From contig JAGTXK010000027.1 in the NCBI GenBank assembly GCA_019096195.1, forward strand, positions 1-64,000: 64,000 nt of DNA, in the 5' to 3' direction. The stretch comes from Boletus sp. NGJ (lineage: Eukaryota; Basidiomycota; Agaricomycetes; Boletales; Boletaceae). Positions 1 to 11,616 of the stretch are shown in pieces. The notes under the pieces were generated by a model. That model was not told the DNA's origin and ran no database searches. It worked only from the letters and a program-made list of their open reading frames with translations. Numbering within the stretch: the stretch's first letter is position 1; each line of letters opens with the position of its first letter. Both the position numbers and the translations under genes were made by a program.

Positions 1-1012
1 AATCAGGGCGCGAATCAATAAAGTGATGGGAAGAGTCCGGGAATGGAAGATCGAGAAGAGCCACCGTGGGGGGAAAATCATGACCAAATTTCCAAGTAGA
101 CACAGATAAGACGTCATAGTTGGGAATTGCGATGAACCGGGTCACGAGAGGGGTACTCACAGCTAAAGTTGTACGTCTGGTTGTAGTACACCCGCTGAAC
201 AGCAACAATCTCCGTCTGCATGGATAAAACGGATTAAAGATATTCGTAAATGAGAAGCCAAGCATACCGCATATGCCGCTGTTCGCAGAATCGGTCAGAA
301 TTTGTCAATTGGGATTAAAGACACAAGACACGTACAGCCTGCACCAACGGTAGCCATGATGGTCAAGAGCACATGCTCCTTGATCGTGAATGGACCCGGG
401 TTGAGAGAAAGTCCCAAAATGCGCCAATTAGGGACGACCTATTTTGAAACGCGAGTCAGTCAGAAAATGCGTGGATGGCATGCAAACACACCGCGGCCCA
501 AGCACGACCAATGGGCAATGATATCAATACCGCGACAAAGCCTGATACGCCGACGGACGGATATCGGAAAAAAAAGAACTGGTTCAATCCAGAAAGTATC
601 ACAGCCCACACAAGGCCTTGGTCAAGGACATCAGCGCTCAGTATATGCGGACGGAGGCCCACGCATACCCATTACCCAAGTTCGGAGGGTAGACGCCGGG
701 ATGGTAGGATCGTCGGTGTTGGGCACGGCGGATCGCACCTCCGGATACGGTGAATCATCCTCTGGAAAGGCATTGAATCGTTCGTCTGTGTGGCTCGACG
801 AGCATGCTCACCCAGTATTCCTACAAACGCGTTTTCATGATCAATATTAGGATCGTCGAAATCGGCGATATTTGCGAGTAGGTCTGTGAAAAGCCCGTCT
901 TCAAGAAGGGGAAGACGACAGCGCTGACAGGACACGCACCTTGCACCTTGCTTGAGTCCGCCTTCTCAAAGTCATCGCGACTCGGCTGGCTGGGCTCGCG
1001 TTCGGCAGACAT
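1..1012 (-). CDS. Oligopeptide transporter (OPT family), 5' part, cut by the left window edge
   Basis: Proton-coupled OPT transporters import small peptides or related metabolites across the plasma membrane. The ATG at 1012 opens a short acidic cytosolic leader. Spliced exons then give the FDDPNI and DDSPYPEVR motifs typical of the OPT N-terminus, a first membrane segment ([11 protein letters not shown]) and the family hallmark [10 protein letters not shown] at about 380 to 410. The last exon inside the window encodes [13 protein letters not shown] near 150 to 225 and ends in a GTGAGT donor at about 160. The remaining bases to position 1 look like intron, so most membrane segments lie outside the window. 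Exon order and motifs match the complete OPT gene at 50836 to 53683, which is a clear but diverged paralogue. Several exons were joined by eye, so splice sites are approximate. Confidence 0.85.
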
Positions 1013-1344
1013 TGCTTGATCCTCAAGTGTGTGAGAGAAAGCGGAGGGGAAGTGTTTCAGAAGCGGAATGTTTTGAACGATTTCCTTAAAGCTTCGGGAG
1101 GAGATCCGCGACAACTCCATCATGATGCGTCGGACAAGCGGGCCATCAATCTGAAACGCGGGACGTCAAAACAACACAGCAGAGCGACTTACTTTGCTAG
1201 TCGGCGTTGAAGATGGCCAAACTCGGGCACGCTTCAGCGATGCCAACGAATCTGTCAAACTGATAACAAGCTGTCACCAAACGTCGCGGTTATTTCGTAA
1301 CTTGTCGCTATTCCACCTCATAATTTAGTACACGGTCTTTAAGG
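1013..1344. other. Intergenic stretch: OPT promoter and DUF262 gene 3' flank
   Basis: This 332-base gap separates the tandem OPT and DUF262 genes, both read on the minus strand. It must hold the OPT promoter and the 3' end of the DUF262 transcript. No exon, repeat or clear TATA box was recognised. Confidence 0.5.
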
Positions 1345-3135
1345 TCATCGCAAAGGCTTGGGCGGGGTCAAGCGAGGCGGTGCAATAATCCTCTTCGCCT
1401 CTCGTCTCGGCGGAGGAAGCTGAGATGCCGAGCCGGCATCGTCCTCGTCCTCCCGCTTCCTTTTTAGGTCGCTTCTCTCTCGGGGAGAATCGGAGCTTTC
1501 CTTGATGAAATCGAACATCGTCTTGGCCACGCGAGAATTCATCCGAATGTCCACGTGCTCTCCCCGAACCCGAACCCTCATTTCCCCTATTTTCACCGCC
1601 AACTCCGGTAGCGCCAACGTGTCCTTGTTGACCGAAATCAAAAGTACCATCATCACAAACTCGACGGGCGAGACACGCCATTCCGCTTTCAAAAAGTGCG
1701 GTCGCAGCGTGGCATCACCGACCAGTTTCGAAAACGTCTGGAAGGTGGCGTGGATCCGCTCGAGAAACGTTTCGTCGTTGGAAAGGTCTTCCTCATCCGT
1801 CGCCGCCTTCTTCTCCCTGCTACGCGCATACGGCTTCACAGTCGGATTGTGAAGCCACTTTTCCAGCTGAGTGATGGCCCCAACCGAAGAACTCAACGGG
1901 TATTTGGCGATGACATACAGTGCCTGAGTGATGCACCGAAAATCACCCCCGCGTGAACGGTCCCAGTCAAAACCTTCAGCGTCGACGGGGCCTTCCAGAT
2001 TAAAGTATTCAGATTGTAGCTTGCGTACGAACGCGGACATTGGAGTGTTGAGCACCTGTAGCTTTTCTGAAATACACATGTTGAGCCAAGCATCGTAATC
2101 AATGGCCACACATACCTGCAGGGGTGAGCGCCATTCCCAGCTGCACTCTCTGAGAGAGACGTTGGCAGAAGTCACCGAGGCGGTAATCCAATGCTCACCT
2201 GAAAGATCTCTCGCTCAGCCGAGTCAGGGAGATCCTGGTACTCGATGCAAACAACTTGCTTGTTTGCGAATAGTCGTCGGTACCTTTCAGGTAGCAGCTG
2301 CCCTCGCCCACTGCCTTTATACCAGTATTTTGTACCATTGTTCCTGTATTACTCACGTCAACAAGCGGATTTCTGCATGCAGGGCGATGGACATACGGAT
2401 CTCGATCTACAAACCAACAGCCAAATGAGCAACGCTAACTGAAGCGACGGGGCCCACTTACGGGGTATCTGGATAACCAAACATCAACGAGACATGAGTA
2501 CCGCTAGACTGTCTACAGACGAAAAGGAGACGAACCAGTCCGTCCATAAACCTGCGCTTATTTAAGCGCACAGCATAAATCAGGGCAACAGGGCAACACA
2601 CCGTTGGATAGAAGTCAGTCTCTGCTTTCCATCTATACACGTCTTCGTTTCCGACCCATCCTCGAGTTGGTGCGCCACTGACAACTATCATCAGATCAGT
2701 GTGTGTGTTCAAAGGGCAGGCATACCGAAAATGATGGGTGGGACATAAAAGTTGCGCAGGATAGAGTCGATGAGTCCAACTTGCTTCGATTCCGGCCACA
2801 CAACGTCTAGTTGCCCGGTCCATCAGTCAGCGAAAGCGGACAATGCAGTGGCATGGCGTACCTCGCTGGTACTCGGGCTCCAGGTCGATATCTCCAGCGT
2901 GAACCTGGTCTGTGTATCGAATTAGCGACAGCACAGTTCGCTAAAGCGGATGAGACGCACCATACAGCGCTTGTGTAGAATACGTGGTCGCCCTCGGCAG
3001 CTTCAAGACGTTCGTGAGCTGGTATCCACCGGCTTTCCCGCGCTTGCCACCAGGGGCATGGTCCAGGTCGTCGTAAGTCTCGTCGCCAAAGTCGTCCCCT
3101 TCATAGTCGCTGCCGTCCATGGAGATGCTCATCAT
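1345..3135 (-). CDS. DUF262 (GmrSD/ParB-like) domain protein, left copy
   Basis: The ATG at 3135 (or 3132) starts an acidic leader. Short exons then encode the DUF262 core: DIDLEPEYQRDVVW, LIDSILRNFYVPPIIF and CIDGKQRLTSIQR. The last is the D-G-x-Q-R motif of the ParB/sulfiredoxin-like fold in bacterial DUF262 and GmrS proteins, where it binds nucleotide and supports DNA restriction. The large last exon (about 1345 to 2090) is mostly helical and ends in a basic tail. About five introns of roughly 50 to 75 bases cut the N-terminal half; the one at 2150 to 2198 has ordinary GT-AG ends. The gene is a paralogue of 44305 to 47468 but lacks that gene's roughly 440-residue disordered tail. It is divergent from MAD1 and upstream of OPT on the same strand. 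The domain call is firm; the role in fungi is unknown to me, and restriction activity should not be assumed. Confidence 0.82.
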
Positions 3136-3299
3136 CGACGGGTGCCAGTTGATCGTTTTTCGCGGGTTTGAAGTTGCTGTATAGAGGTGTACTGCACTTT
3201 CTGAAAGATATGCCCGAACACCTAACAATTTCCATTTTCGGAAGTCGTGGCTGCGTTGGCTTGCTTTCTATTCCAGTGGCTCACTTGCACTCGACAATA
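3136..3299. promoter_or_regulatory. Short shared upstream region of the left DUF262 gene and MAD1
   Basis: Only 164 bases separate the two divergent start codons, so both promoters must overlap. A TTTTTCGCGGG stretch near 3156 to 3166 resembles an E2F-type site. That is suggestive at most, because one short match is expected by chance fairly often. Confidence 0.45.
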
Positions 3300-5760
3300 A
3301 TGAACGGAGGGGCGCCGTCGTCGTCGAGGGCCCACCTCAACGCCAGACCTCTGGCATCGGCGCGTACAAAGCGGGATTCGCTCATGGCTGACCTAGAGCG
3401 CGGCAAGTCCTCTCCCTTGTTCCCCACGCCGCCCCAGCTAACACTTCCCAGACCCACAACACTCGACCGCAAAGCGCCAACAACGTTCGCAGGCATTCAC
3501 CTCGCACATGACCCATGCCTCCCTGGAGCGCCAGCTCCTCTCCGCACAAGCCTCCAAAACCGAACTCGAAAACAAGCTGCGCCAAAAGGAAGTCTACATC
3601 GAGCAGCTGGAGGGCGACAGGCGTTTCTTGACCGAGAGAGAGCAAGCAGAGCGCGAGGAAAAGGAAAAGGAGCGCGCGGCGAACGCAGAGGACAAGGTGC
3701 GTGCGCGTTGGACCATGCATGCGCACGCTTCGGTTTACCTGGCACTGCCCTCACGTCCGTGTCCTAGAAAAATGCAGAGGCGGATCTGAGGTCTCTTCGC
3801 GACGCAATTGCTACGCTCAGGAACGAGAACATCGAGCTTGAAGAGTCGTATTCCACACTGCAACGGACCCATGCCCAACTCCTTGCAGCCCAGAAAGCTG
3901 AATCATCGACCCTGACGCGACGAAACGCGGAACTCGAGCAAGAAATCGTGGGACACCGAGCGATCGCCGAGGAACACGATGCCGCGATCCAGGTTTTGCA
4001 ACAGAAATTGGACGAGGCGGAGGCTGCTTCTGGGCCAACACTCAGAAAACACGACGAGGATGAGAACTGGAGTGTTATCCGTGATGAGCTTCACCGCCAG
4101 GCTTCGTATCTTCGGTCGCTAGAAACGACGAACGCGAAACTAAATGCAGACTTGGGCAGATACAAGGACAGGCACGCAAATCTGGAGGTTTTGCGCGAGG
4201 AGAAACGGGCAATGGAGAGGAAAGTCTTGGTCATGGATGAGCTGAGAGAAAAGGTTGTTTCGTTGGAGGCTCAAGTTGAGGCAGCAAGACGAGAACGACA
4301 AGAGTGGTACGTCGTGTATTTCATCAACGACTACTTGCCGATATAGCAACGCACAGGGCGAATAAGTCTAATGAAGCTGGCACGCCTTCCGAGCCTGCTG
4401 TATCGGTCATCCAGAACCTCTCCGAGCTCAGGCTAACGCACGCACGCCTGCTTGAAGAGCACGGCGCCAACATAGCTGTCCTCAGGAGTCGTGAAGCCGA
4501 ACTCGCGCGTATGGATGAATCCCTCTTAGAAGCCCAAGACATGAGAGGAACATTACAGAGTGAGGTACAAACGCTTCAAGACAAGGTGGCACGACGCGAG
4601 CAACGAACTCAACTGGCCGAGCGGGAAGTTGGATTCTTGCAAGCCCTTGTGGTACGTACGAACACTTGGGAGCTGCAGTATCAATCTTGATCGCTCATTA
4701 GGCAAGTTTCACCGCTGAAGACCAAGCTACTCGGGAGGCATCTGCTTCAGACAGCGGTCTCTCGCAACGCATACTCCACCTCGAACAATCACTCTCAGAG
4801 TACAAAGCCACTAATATGCAACTACAGAAAGCACTGGATGCTATAGACGGCGAGGACGGCGCGAGGCTCTCCCGGAAAGAGCTGAGGCAGCAGATGGAAT
4901 ACCACAAGGGGGCAGCGGAGGAGGCTACCAAAGGTACCGGGTCTATTCAAGCAATCAAAGAGTTTATGTTTACCTCCACGTCGTATAGCTCTCAAAGAAG
5001 CCCGCAGCACGGTCAGAATACACGAAAACAAGGTCGAAGAGTTGGAACAGACGCTTTTTGAGCTGCAGGGGAAGATTGGGGCTGGAAACCACGTTCCACC
5101 GGGCATGCGCGTGCTCTGTCTCCGTGACAACCCGGCTCAGCGATGGAGTGACCTTCGGCAATCGGTCATGGATCGTCTCAAGAGCGAAAACGAAGCACTC
5201 ATTAAACGGTTGAGAGATCTCGAGAATAGTGGGGTGGTTGACACGCAAGCAGGGCCGTCACGCAGGGAAGAACTCGTCCCGCGTGAGAGCTGGGAGGTGC
5301 TCCATAAAGAGAAGGAGGAACTGGAGGAAGTCGTGAAACAAAAGGAAAAGCGGCTGCTCCGACTCCAGCAGGTGTGTATACAGCTCTCTGCGTTTGGTTC
5401 CTGGGCCATTCAATACGCGGTCTCCAGGTCTTCACCGCCAAGAGTGCCGAATTCCGGGAAGCGATCGCGTCCATTCTAGGACTCAAGCTTGCCTTCTACC
5501 CGAACGGACAAGTGAGGGTGACGTCGATATATGACCTCTCTGCGTCGTTTGTCTTCCAGCCTCTGAGCAAAACGAGCGCGGATGGAGATGGTGCGCGGAT
5601 GCAGCTGGTCGCGCAGGGTGAAGGAGGGCCGCAGGATCTCCCGCAGCTGATGCACTACTGGGTGGAGGAGGAGGAGTGCATACCGGGATTCCTTGCAAGT
5701 GTGACGTTGGAGTGCTACGACAAGTCGAAGAGAGAGGGTGCGGGAGATTTTAAGGGCTGA
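3300..5760 (+). CDS. MAD1: Spindle assembly checkpoint protein Mad1
   Basis: Mad1 sits at nuclear pores and unattached kinetochores, where it recruits Mad2 and catalyses its conversion to the anaphase-inhibiting form. The predicted protein of about 700 residues is almost entirely coiled coil (repeated E, K, R, Q and L heptads from 3510 to 5370). Near 5105 it carries RVLCLRDNPAQ, which fits the Mad2-interacting motif. The last exon (5430 to 5760) encodes the conserved globular head: FREAIASILGLKLAFYPNG, then VRVTSIYDLSASFVF. The start is the ATG at 3300. The best reading of the first junction is a donor GTACAA at 3364 and an acceptor after a GCTAAC branch site at 3451, leading into the frame of LERQLLSAQ. 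Further short introns fall near 3695, 4305, 4650, 4930 and 5370. Family identity is supported by both ends of the protein. Confidence 0.88.
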
Positions 5761-5953
5761 CGATGGCGTACTACAACTTGGTACTATTGTATTTGCTGGC
5801 CGGCGCTTATCATATCATATCATCTGCCATCTATCGTGACGTTTTTTTTTTTTTTTTGGTCTCCGTACAGCGTGACTTGGACATGCTTTCTGCGCGTGTC
5901 CATTGCGTTCGCTGACCAGCGCGATATCCTCCACATCTGCCAGTGCTCGTTCG

Positions 5954-8900
5954 ATGAACCCGTGCCCGGGTGCTAACTCAGCGCCCCGGATCGTACCCTC
6001 ACAGTGGCCGAGTACGTCTCGCCCTTCAAATACCCTCGCCGGTGCATGCAGCCGATGCGGTCGTGCAACGGAGCCAGGGAACGTATGGAACATCTGCGGG
6101 TCATGCGCGGGAGGAGGAGTGCGTCCTGGCGCCGTGATGGTCGCCGGTTCGTCTAGTAGTACGGTAAGCAGTTCCCGCATAGCCCAACTCAGCATCCCAT
6201 CAACGGCCCATCGAGTCGCAGTCTCGCACGCTGACACGTTTTCGGTACTTACGCTCACCAAAAATCACGGCAGGTAAAGCCATACCCGACCACCAACTGT
6301 ACCGCCTGTCGCGTTACGTTCATAATCCCGTCCCACCCCCACTCCCAAACCGCGCACGTCCTGTGTCCGCCTTGTCAAGCCCTACATGTGGCCGACCGCG
6401 TCAAACCACATCCTCAGAACCGCGTCGCACCGCGGACGAACACCTATCCTGTGATGCAGTCTATAGCAAAGACGCCGCGTGCCTTCGTCCAACCAAGCCC
6501 CCAGGGCGCAGCACCGCGAACGAACCCCTACCCTATGGTGCAGCCTATAGCGAAGACGTCGCGCGCCATCGTCCAATCAACCCCCCAGGCACACGCCGCG
6601 CCGCGAACGAATCCCTACCCTGTGGTGCCGCCTATAGCGAAGATGCCGCGCTCCCTCGCCTCGACCCTCGCGTTCACATACCCCAATCTCCCTGCGCCAA
6701 CCCCGACGTCAGCACCACTTGAGAGCGTGGGCCCAGTTGCAGGCGGAAGGGTGTCCGCGAGCGTGAACCACGGAAGAGATGTATACAGGGTGTGCATGCG
6801 CTCTGGGTGCCGTGCACGGTTGCCTGCGCATGTGCGAGGCGACATGTGCGAGGCGTGTGCTCGCGCTGGATTTGTTCGTCCACCGCCCGCGGTCGTTCAG
6901 AAGCGCGTACCTAGACGTGCAACGGAACGCGTGTGTCCCCGTCCACGAGAGTCACTTGAAGTCGTCCATGCTGTAAGTCATCGTTTGATACCAGATCGTA
7001 TCTGGGAAGACTCAAGTGTAGTCTCCATCCAGTCGTTATTGCCAGAAGCTGCTCGCGGCTCCAAGGTTTCGATGGAAAGCAGGAATGTCGAAAATGAATC
7101 GGAGACTGAGCTAGTATATCCAGATGTACGCCTTTGATCCCCTTTTCCATCTATTCGCATGCTCAAACCCGCCGGAGGACGTTCCTGTTGTGTCTACCAC
7201 CTCGGATGCAATGAGGGAACTCAAGCCCATAGAGGACGAGGACGCTGATCTCGACCTCGTATATCCAGAGGTTGGCTTTTTGTCTTTGACGAGACACAGA
7301 AATTCTAATGCTGACCCCCATTCCTGTTAGGATGCCGCAGAAGTCACGTGTACATCATCGTCAAAACCACAAACTGAGTCCTCCCCACCCACCACACTGC
7401 GTGAACTATTCAAGGATGGTTTACAGGCTATCCCTGCACTGCAAAATCTCGCCGTTGTTGCACATAGAAGTCCACCAGTCAGTGATGTCGCCATTTGGAG
7501 TGGATGCAACTTGGCTAACAATCAATATAAAGCGGCGTTGCCGGATGCCGGGATGCAACGAGGTGCTGCGGGCCCAAACTTGTATGCAACGGTGCGTCAA
7601 ATGTAGCGTTGGTGCTTGGAAACGGCGCACATCGGCCAACATGGACACTCTTGGTCCTTCGCGGCGCCCCAGTGCCAGTTCGTCGACGACAGATACTTCC
7701 ATGGAAGCAAAGACAGTAACGAACATGCTCGAAGAAATATTGGACGTAGAGGATGACCTCTCATCTTCCTCGCCTAGCAAAAGCAGCAGTAACGATTCGA
7801 CAGGTGATCATGGTGTCAGCCCGGTACCGGGCTGGGACAGTGATCTCACAGAGTCCTCTTGCTCGGAATCTGACGCGGAAGGCACGTCAGACTTGGGCCC
7901 AAAACTTGATCCCATACTTGCCAGCCCACATGGGGGTACCACGGACCTCAGGATCCACATTCCATTGCTTGCTACGCGACTCCCTCCAGGTAGTCCACTG
8001 CGAAAATGCGGGAACAAGAGATGTAACATCGCGCTTCCCAAGGGTCACCGATGGAAGACGTGTGACCCATGTCGGAGAGCGCAAAGAATGCGGTTCGAGA
8101 ACAAACGGAGAAGCATCACGAGTATCGGTAAGCATGATGGCCCTGACGTTGCGCTTGTTTCAATGACCAAGCCTGTTGCGACTCGACAGAGAGGGTGAAG
8201 TCTCCTGACCTCTCCTGTCAGCGATGGCGCTCTCTTAGCCGAGACATGCGTGAAACCGACGTGACCTTGACTACCGAGACTTCCCGACCATGTTCTGTGA
8301 TGCACTGTCGCAGTCGAATCCCTCTTTCCGAGGTCCACCGGTGCACGACATGTACTAGTTGTCGCGCCAGGGCTCGACGAGAAGCTCGCCGGAAGCGAGA
8401 TGCACTCCTCGATACCCAGCATGCTTCGCGCCCACCTGAAGTTGTGCCCCGCTTTCCGGCGTATCAGAACCGGGGGGCTCTGTTGGCGTCGTTTGAAGCG
8501 CAGATCAAAGGGTTCGTGGAGGGCCAAATAATGTACTTCCGTGCGAAGCTACATGACAGTGGTGGTGGGAGTCATGGGGAGAGCGAGCCGTGGAAACCTC
8601 AACACACCCCGATGACCTTCGTTTTCGTGGGCGAGTATTCGATGGTCACTGGCCAGAAGGGCGACATAGAGAGAAGTAGCCATGACCGCGATCCATATTT
8701 GAGGCGGCCTGACAAACCAGGAGAGTTGGAAGCGATGCGCCACGAGGTGTCGAACATTGTTCTGGATTTCCAGTGTCTTTTGCATGCAAAATTTAGGTGA
8801 GGGAGGCGTCCTTTTTTTGTTGTTTGTGGTCGCCATGGGTGACCGGCACCATAGATCAGAGGAGGCGTTCGCGATCGACAAGGGGGGGATTATCATGCGG

Positions 8901-9191
8901 TTTACGTCCTCTCTCGAGTTGATTACGCAACTTCGCCCTCTGGCTGCCGCCGTTGACCGTGGTCCTGGCCCTGGCTTGTCGTGTGCATCGGAATCTGAAG
9001 CAAGCACGAGCAAAGGTGAGGACACCTCCCGGGAGGACGCACTTTTGACGATGAAACCACCTCCGAACCCACCTACCGTTCCGCTCGTCAAAATCTTCTC
9101 TGGCGAATTGGAGACGATCGTCGTTCCCGACGAGTCGCACCGCTTGTTTTACGGCCGACGAACGGTGGTTCGGTATCGCATGGTCGGTTGA
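5954..9191 (+). CDS. Unrecognised protein with six cysteine-rich zinc-ribbon-like modules
   Basis: I do not recognise this gene from a named family. Spliced in order, its exons give six modules with two cysteine pairs each, near 6046, 6296, 6793, 7542, 8005 and 8290. Examples are CSRCGRATEPGNVWNICGSC, CGNKRCNIALP followed by WKTCDPCRRAQRMR, and CRSRIPLSEVHRCTTC followed by TSCRARARREAR. The arginine-rich helix after the last cysteine pair in modules 5 and 6 suggests nucleic-acid binding, but this is inference. Modules 1 to 3 are joined by a proline-rich linker with a triple repeat (6426 to 6660). Acidic serine-rich spacers and two LVYP motifs (about 7110 and 7255) separate modules 3 and 4. 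The C-terminal region (8470 to 9191) is folded-looking and ends in VVRYRMVG. Introns with good donors are visible near 6163, 7125, 7271, 7485 and 8798. The start at 5954 is the first ATG in frame and is uncertain. Confidence 0.68.
6426..6660 (+). repeat. Three in-frame tandem repeats of about 26 to 29 codons in the zinc-module gene
   Basis: The three units read APRTNTYPVMQSIAKTPRA, APRTNPYPMVQPIAKTSRA and APRTNPYPVVPPIAKMPRS, each followed by a variable linker. Units are about 78 to 87 bases apart and differ by several substitutions. They form an older coding minisatellite between zinc modules 2 and 3. Confidence 0.85.
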
Positions 9192-11616
9192 TGACATCGT
9201 TTGGAAATTGGAGCTCGGTCCGATCTGGTGGATATTATCGTCCATGTACTGTTGGTATGATACGGCTCGAGCGTATACGTTCCGACGCGGTGACATGGAT
9301 CGTCGGTCTTGCTCAGACCTGCCGTACGTTGCCGGGGCAGGTTTTAGTCAATCTCATGATAACTACATAAAATCTGCTCACTAATATCTTTGCGTTTCAT
9401 GTAAACTAGATTGCTTTCCGAAATTTTTTTTTGGGGTGGACGTTGTCGTGATGCGCTTCGTGTACGCTGTCACGCACGCCACGATGTTCGTCGTACAGTG
9501 CTTACGTGCAGGGGACTATCATCACTACTAGCAATAGTATCAATGTACAGTACTACTTTTATCCCTCGACTGAGTGCGCGATTTCGGGTAACCGTTGTGC
9601 GTGACCTCCAACGACGTTGCGCGATATGTCGCCTTGAACAATCCGAGCCCCTGGGCTCAGGGATCGGAGGAAGAAGTTCTTGTATGGTTTTTCAAGAGTA
9701 TATTCAGGACCCACTATTGCAAACTACATGGCTGCCATCAAAGCATGCCGCATCTGCCACTTCACGGGCTAGTAGAATGGACAGTCAATGACTATGAATC
9801 CACCATAGAAGGTGGGACAAGGTTGCCACCTTCCATTACAAACTCGCCCCTTTCACAGGGACAAGCTCTGGCTAATAGCCAGCTAAAGTTGTAGTTAAGC
9901 ACATGGGGTAACCGAGCCACTCAATGTAAGGCTCAGCTCGACCCGGCCGACCACAGCTTTACAGCTCAAGGGCCGGAATGGCGGTGGAAGCTGCTATTGC
10001 TACCAAGAGCTTGGGACAAGAGGGCATTTGTGGGATGGATTGTGGAAGTGTTCCTGCTGGTTCGTCGAGTGATTAGCAGTAGACTTCATCGATTCATTCA
10101 TGTACCGTATGCACGGTACTGGATGGGTAAAATGGGTGAAATTGCCTACAAGAAAAGTCAGAGTTGCATATTGATTGAGGGGCCCGCCCTCCGAAGACCA
10201 ATTGTCACGGAAGCAACCCGAGACAACTGTATCGTCGTTCCCAGACGTTCGAAGTGTATTGATGATCGGAGTTTGAATTGCGGGACGACTATCGCCGAGC
10301 AACTGCGTGCGTTCGAATATGTTCTGAACGTCAATTACACGTTAAACTACCACACAACCACACGTTCGATTCTCAAAAAGTCGGGTTCGAATCAGATCTC
10401 AGAATCGGACCCATCCAACACTACCGCGCTTCCTCTGAATGCACCAGACTGCTCAGAAATCGATGTCGTCGAGAACCACGTTCAGTCGTTTCCAGATATG
10501 CCAGTCACAGTATCACGTATTAACGAACGCATAGCAAAATCCTAGCTTCGTATTCAAAGTGCTGAATGCACATCTTAGACCTAACTTGCATGGGTGACAC
10601 CTCAGATAGTGTCATGCTCAAGACAAGGGAAGATGCTCAGGCTGTTCTGAGGGCATATTTCCATGGTCGTCTCCAGAAACACACCACCCCACCACCTGTA
10701 CGGGCTGTCCCCTGAAGGGGTATATTCTTGAACCACGTGGATCCCTGGCGGTAAGCGGGGTAGTAATAGTATTCGCGGGCGAAAGGTATAGGGATGGCCT
10801 TCAATGGACAAGAAGTTTGTAACCGGCTGGTGTCTGCAAGCATTACACTGACGTCAATTCTTCTAGCTAGCAAACAACACAGTGACTTTCAAATATACAA
10901 GCTGAAAGGTCAATTGGATGTGTTGAAACTCACCATTCGATTCAAGTACATCTCTGGAGTGGGAACAGTCGTATCATATCAGGCGGTCGGTTGCACGTAT
11001 CCGAATGCATCTAATGTATTCTACCTGGAGAAATTTGTGCCAGAGCACGAACCGCCCCCTTTTGAGCTGATACTGGATGCAGCGGGTGAGGAGGTGTCAG
11101 AGGATAAGTCTGACATATCCGAGGATGATGATGTCGACAGTTGTACATCCTCCAGAGAACAAGGTGACTTGTTGAAGGCTTTCTTCAATTACAGGTGGTA
11201 ACATCTCTGGCATGTTTATAGTACAATATATGCAATACATTCCTTGCAGAACACTCCCTCCTTGCATACAAGAATACTGACATCCTTCTGCTTGCAGTAT
11301 TACTGCCCTTCCTTATACCTTCTGTGTCCTTTTGTAACATCCATCTCCGACTGACCCCTTCATGTAATACTACATACAGTAGTACACTACTCGACTGGAC
11401 GTCTTGCAACATCTCCCACCACCTTCGTGCAATACATACAGTATGCTATCCATCCGACTTGACGTCTCCTCCCAGTGACTGTCGTGACTGACTCCTGTGC
11501 ACGTGACCTCGCCCGGCCCGGGATCAACATGTGAGCAGCCGCCGAAGCAGTCAGTATTCTGATTGCGTCCCACCGTTTATTTTCTCGACTCGTGCCATCT
11601 TCGAGTCCTCAGCAAC
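9192..11616. other. 2.4 kb stretch with no assigned gene
   Basis: Open frames exist on the plus strand at 9997 to 10545 and 10794 to 11201. The second ends in an acidic serine-rich stretch (EDKSDISEDDDVDSC) and could be the last exon of an unknown gene. On the minus strand, 10637 to 10800 encodes a plausible exon-like segment rich in Tyr and Trp. None matches a family I know and no convincing exon chain could be built. The last 400 bases are pyrimidine-rich with repeated CAATACAT and GTAACATC words, and must include the promoter of the next gene. Confidence 0.35.

Noticed and set aside
5836-5860. T-run after MAD1 as a terminator
   Set aside because: RNA polymerase II genes of fungi do not end at simple T-runs; it is more likely a plain homopolymer.
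9165-9391. Trp-rich plus-strand frame following the last exon of the zinc-module gene
   Set aside because: It is in a different frame from the preceding exon, has no good splice site linking them, and the gene already ends in a plausible VVRYRMVG stop.
10383-10400. GGGTTCGAATCA resembling a tRNA T-arm
   Set aside because: No matching acceptor, D-arm or anticodon stem could be found around it.
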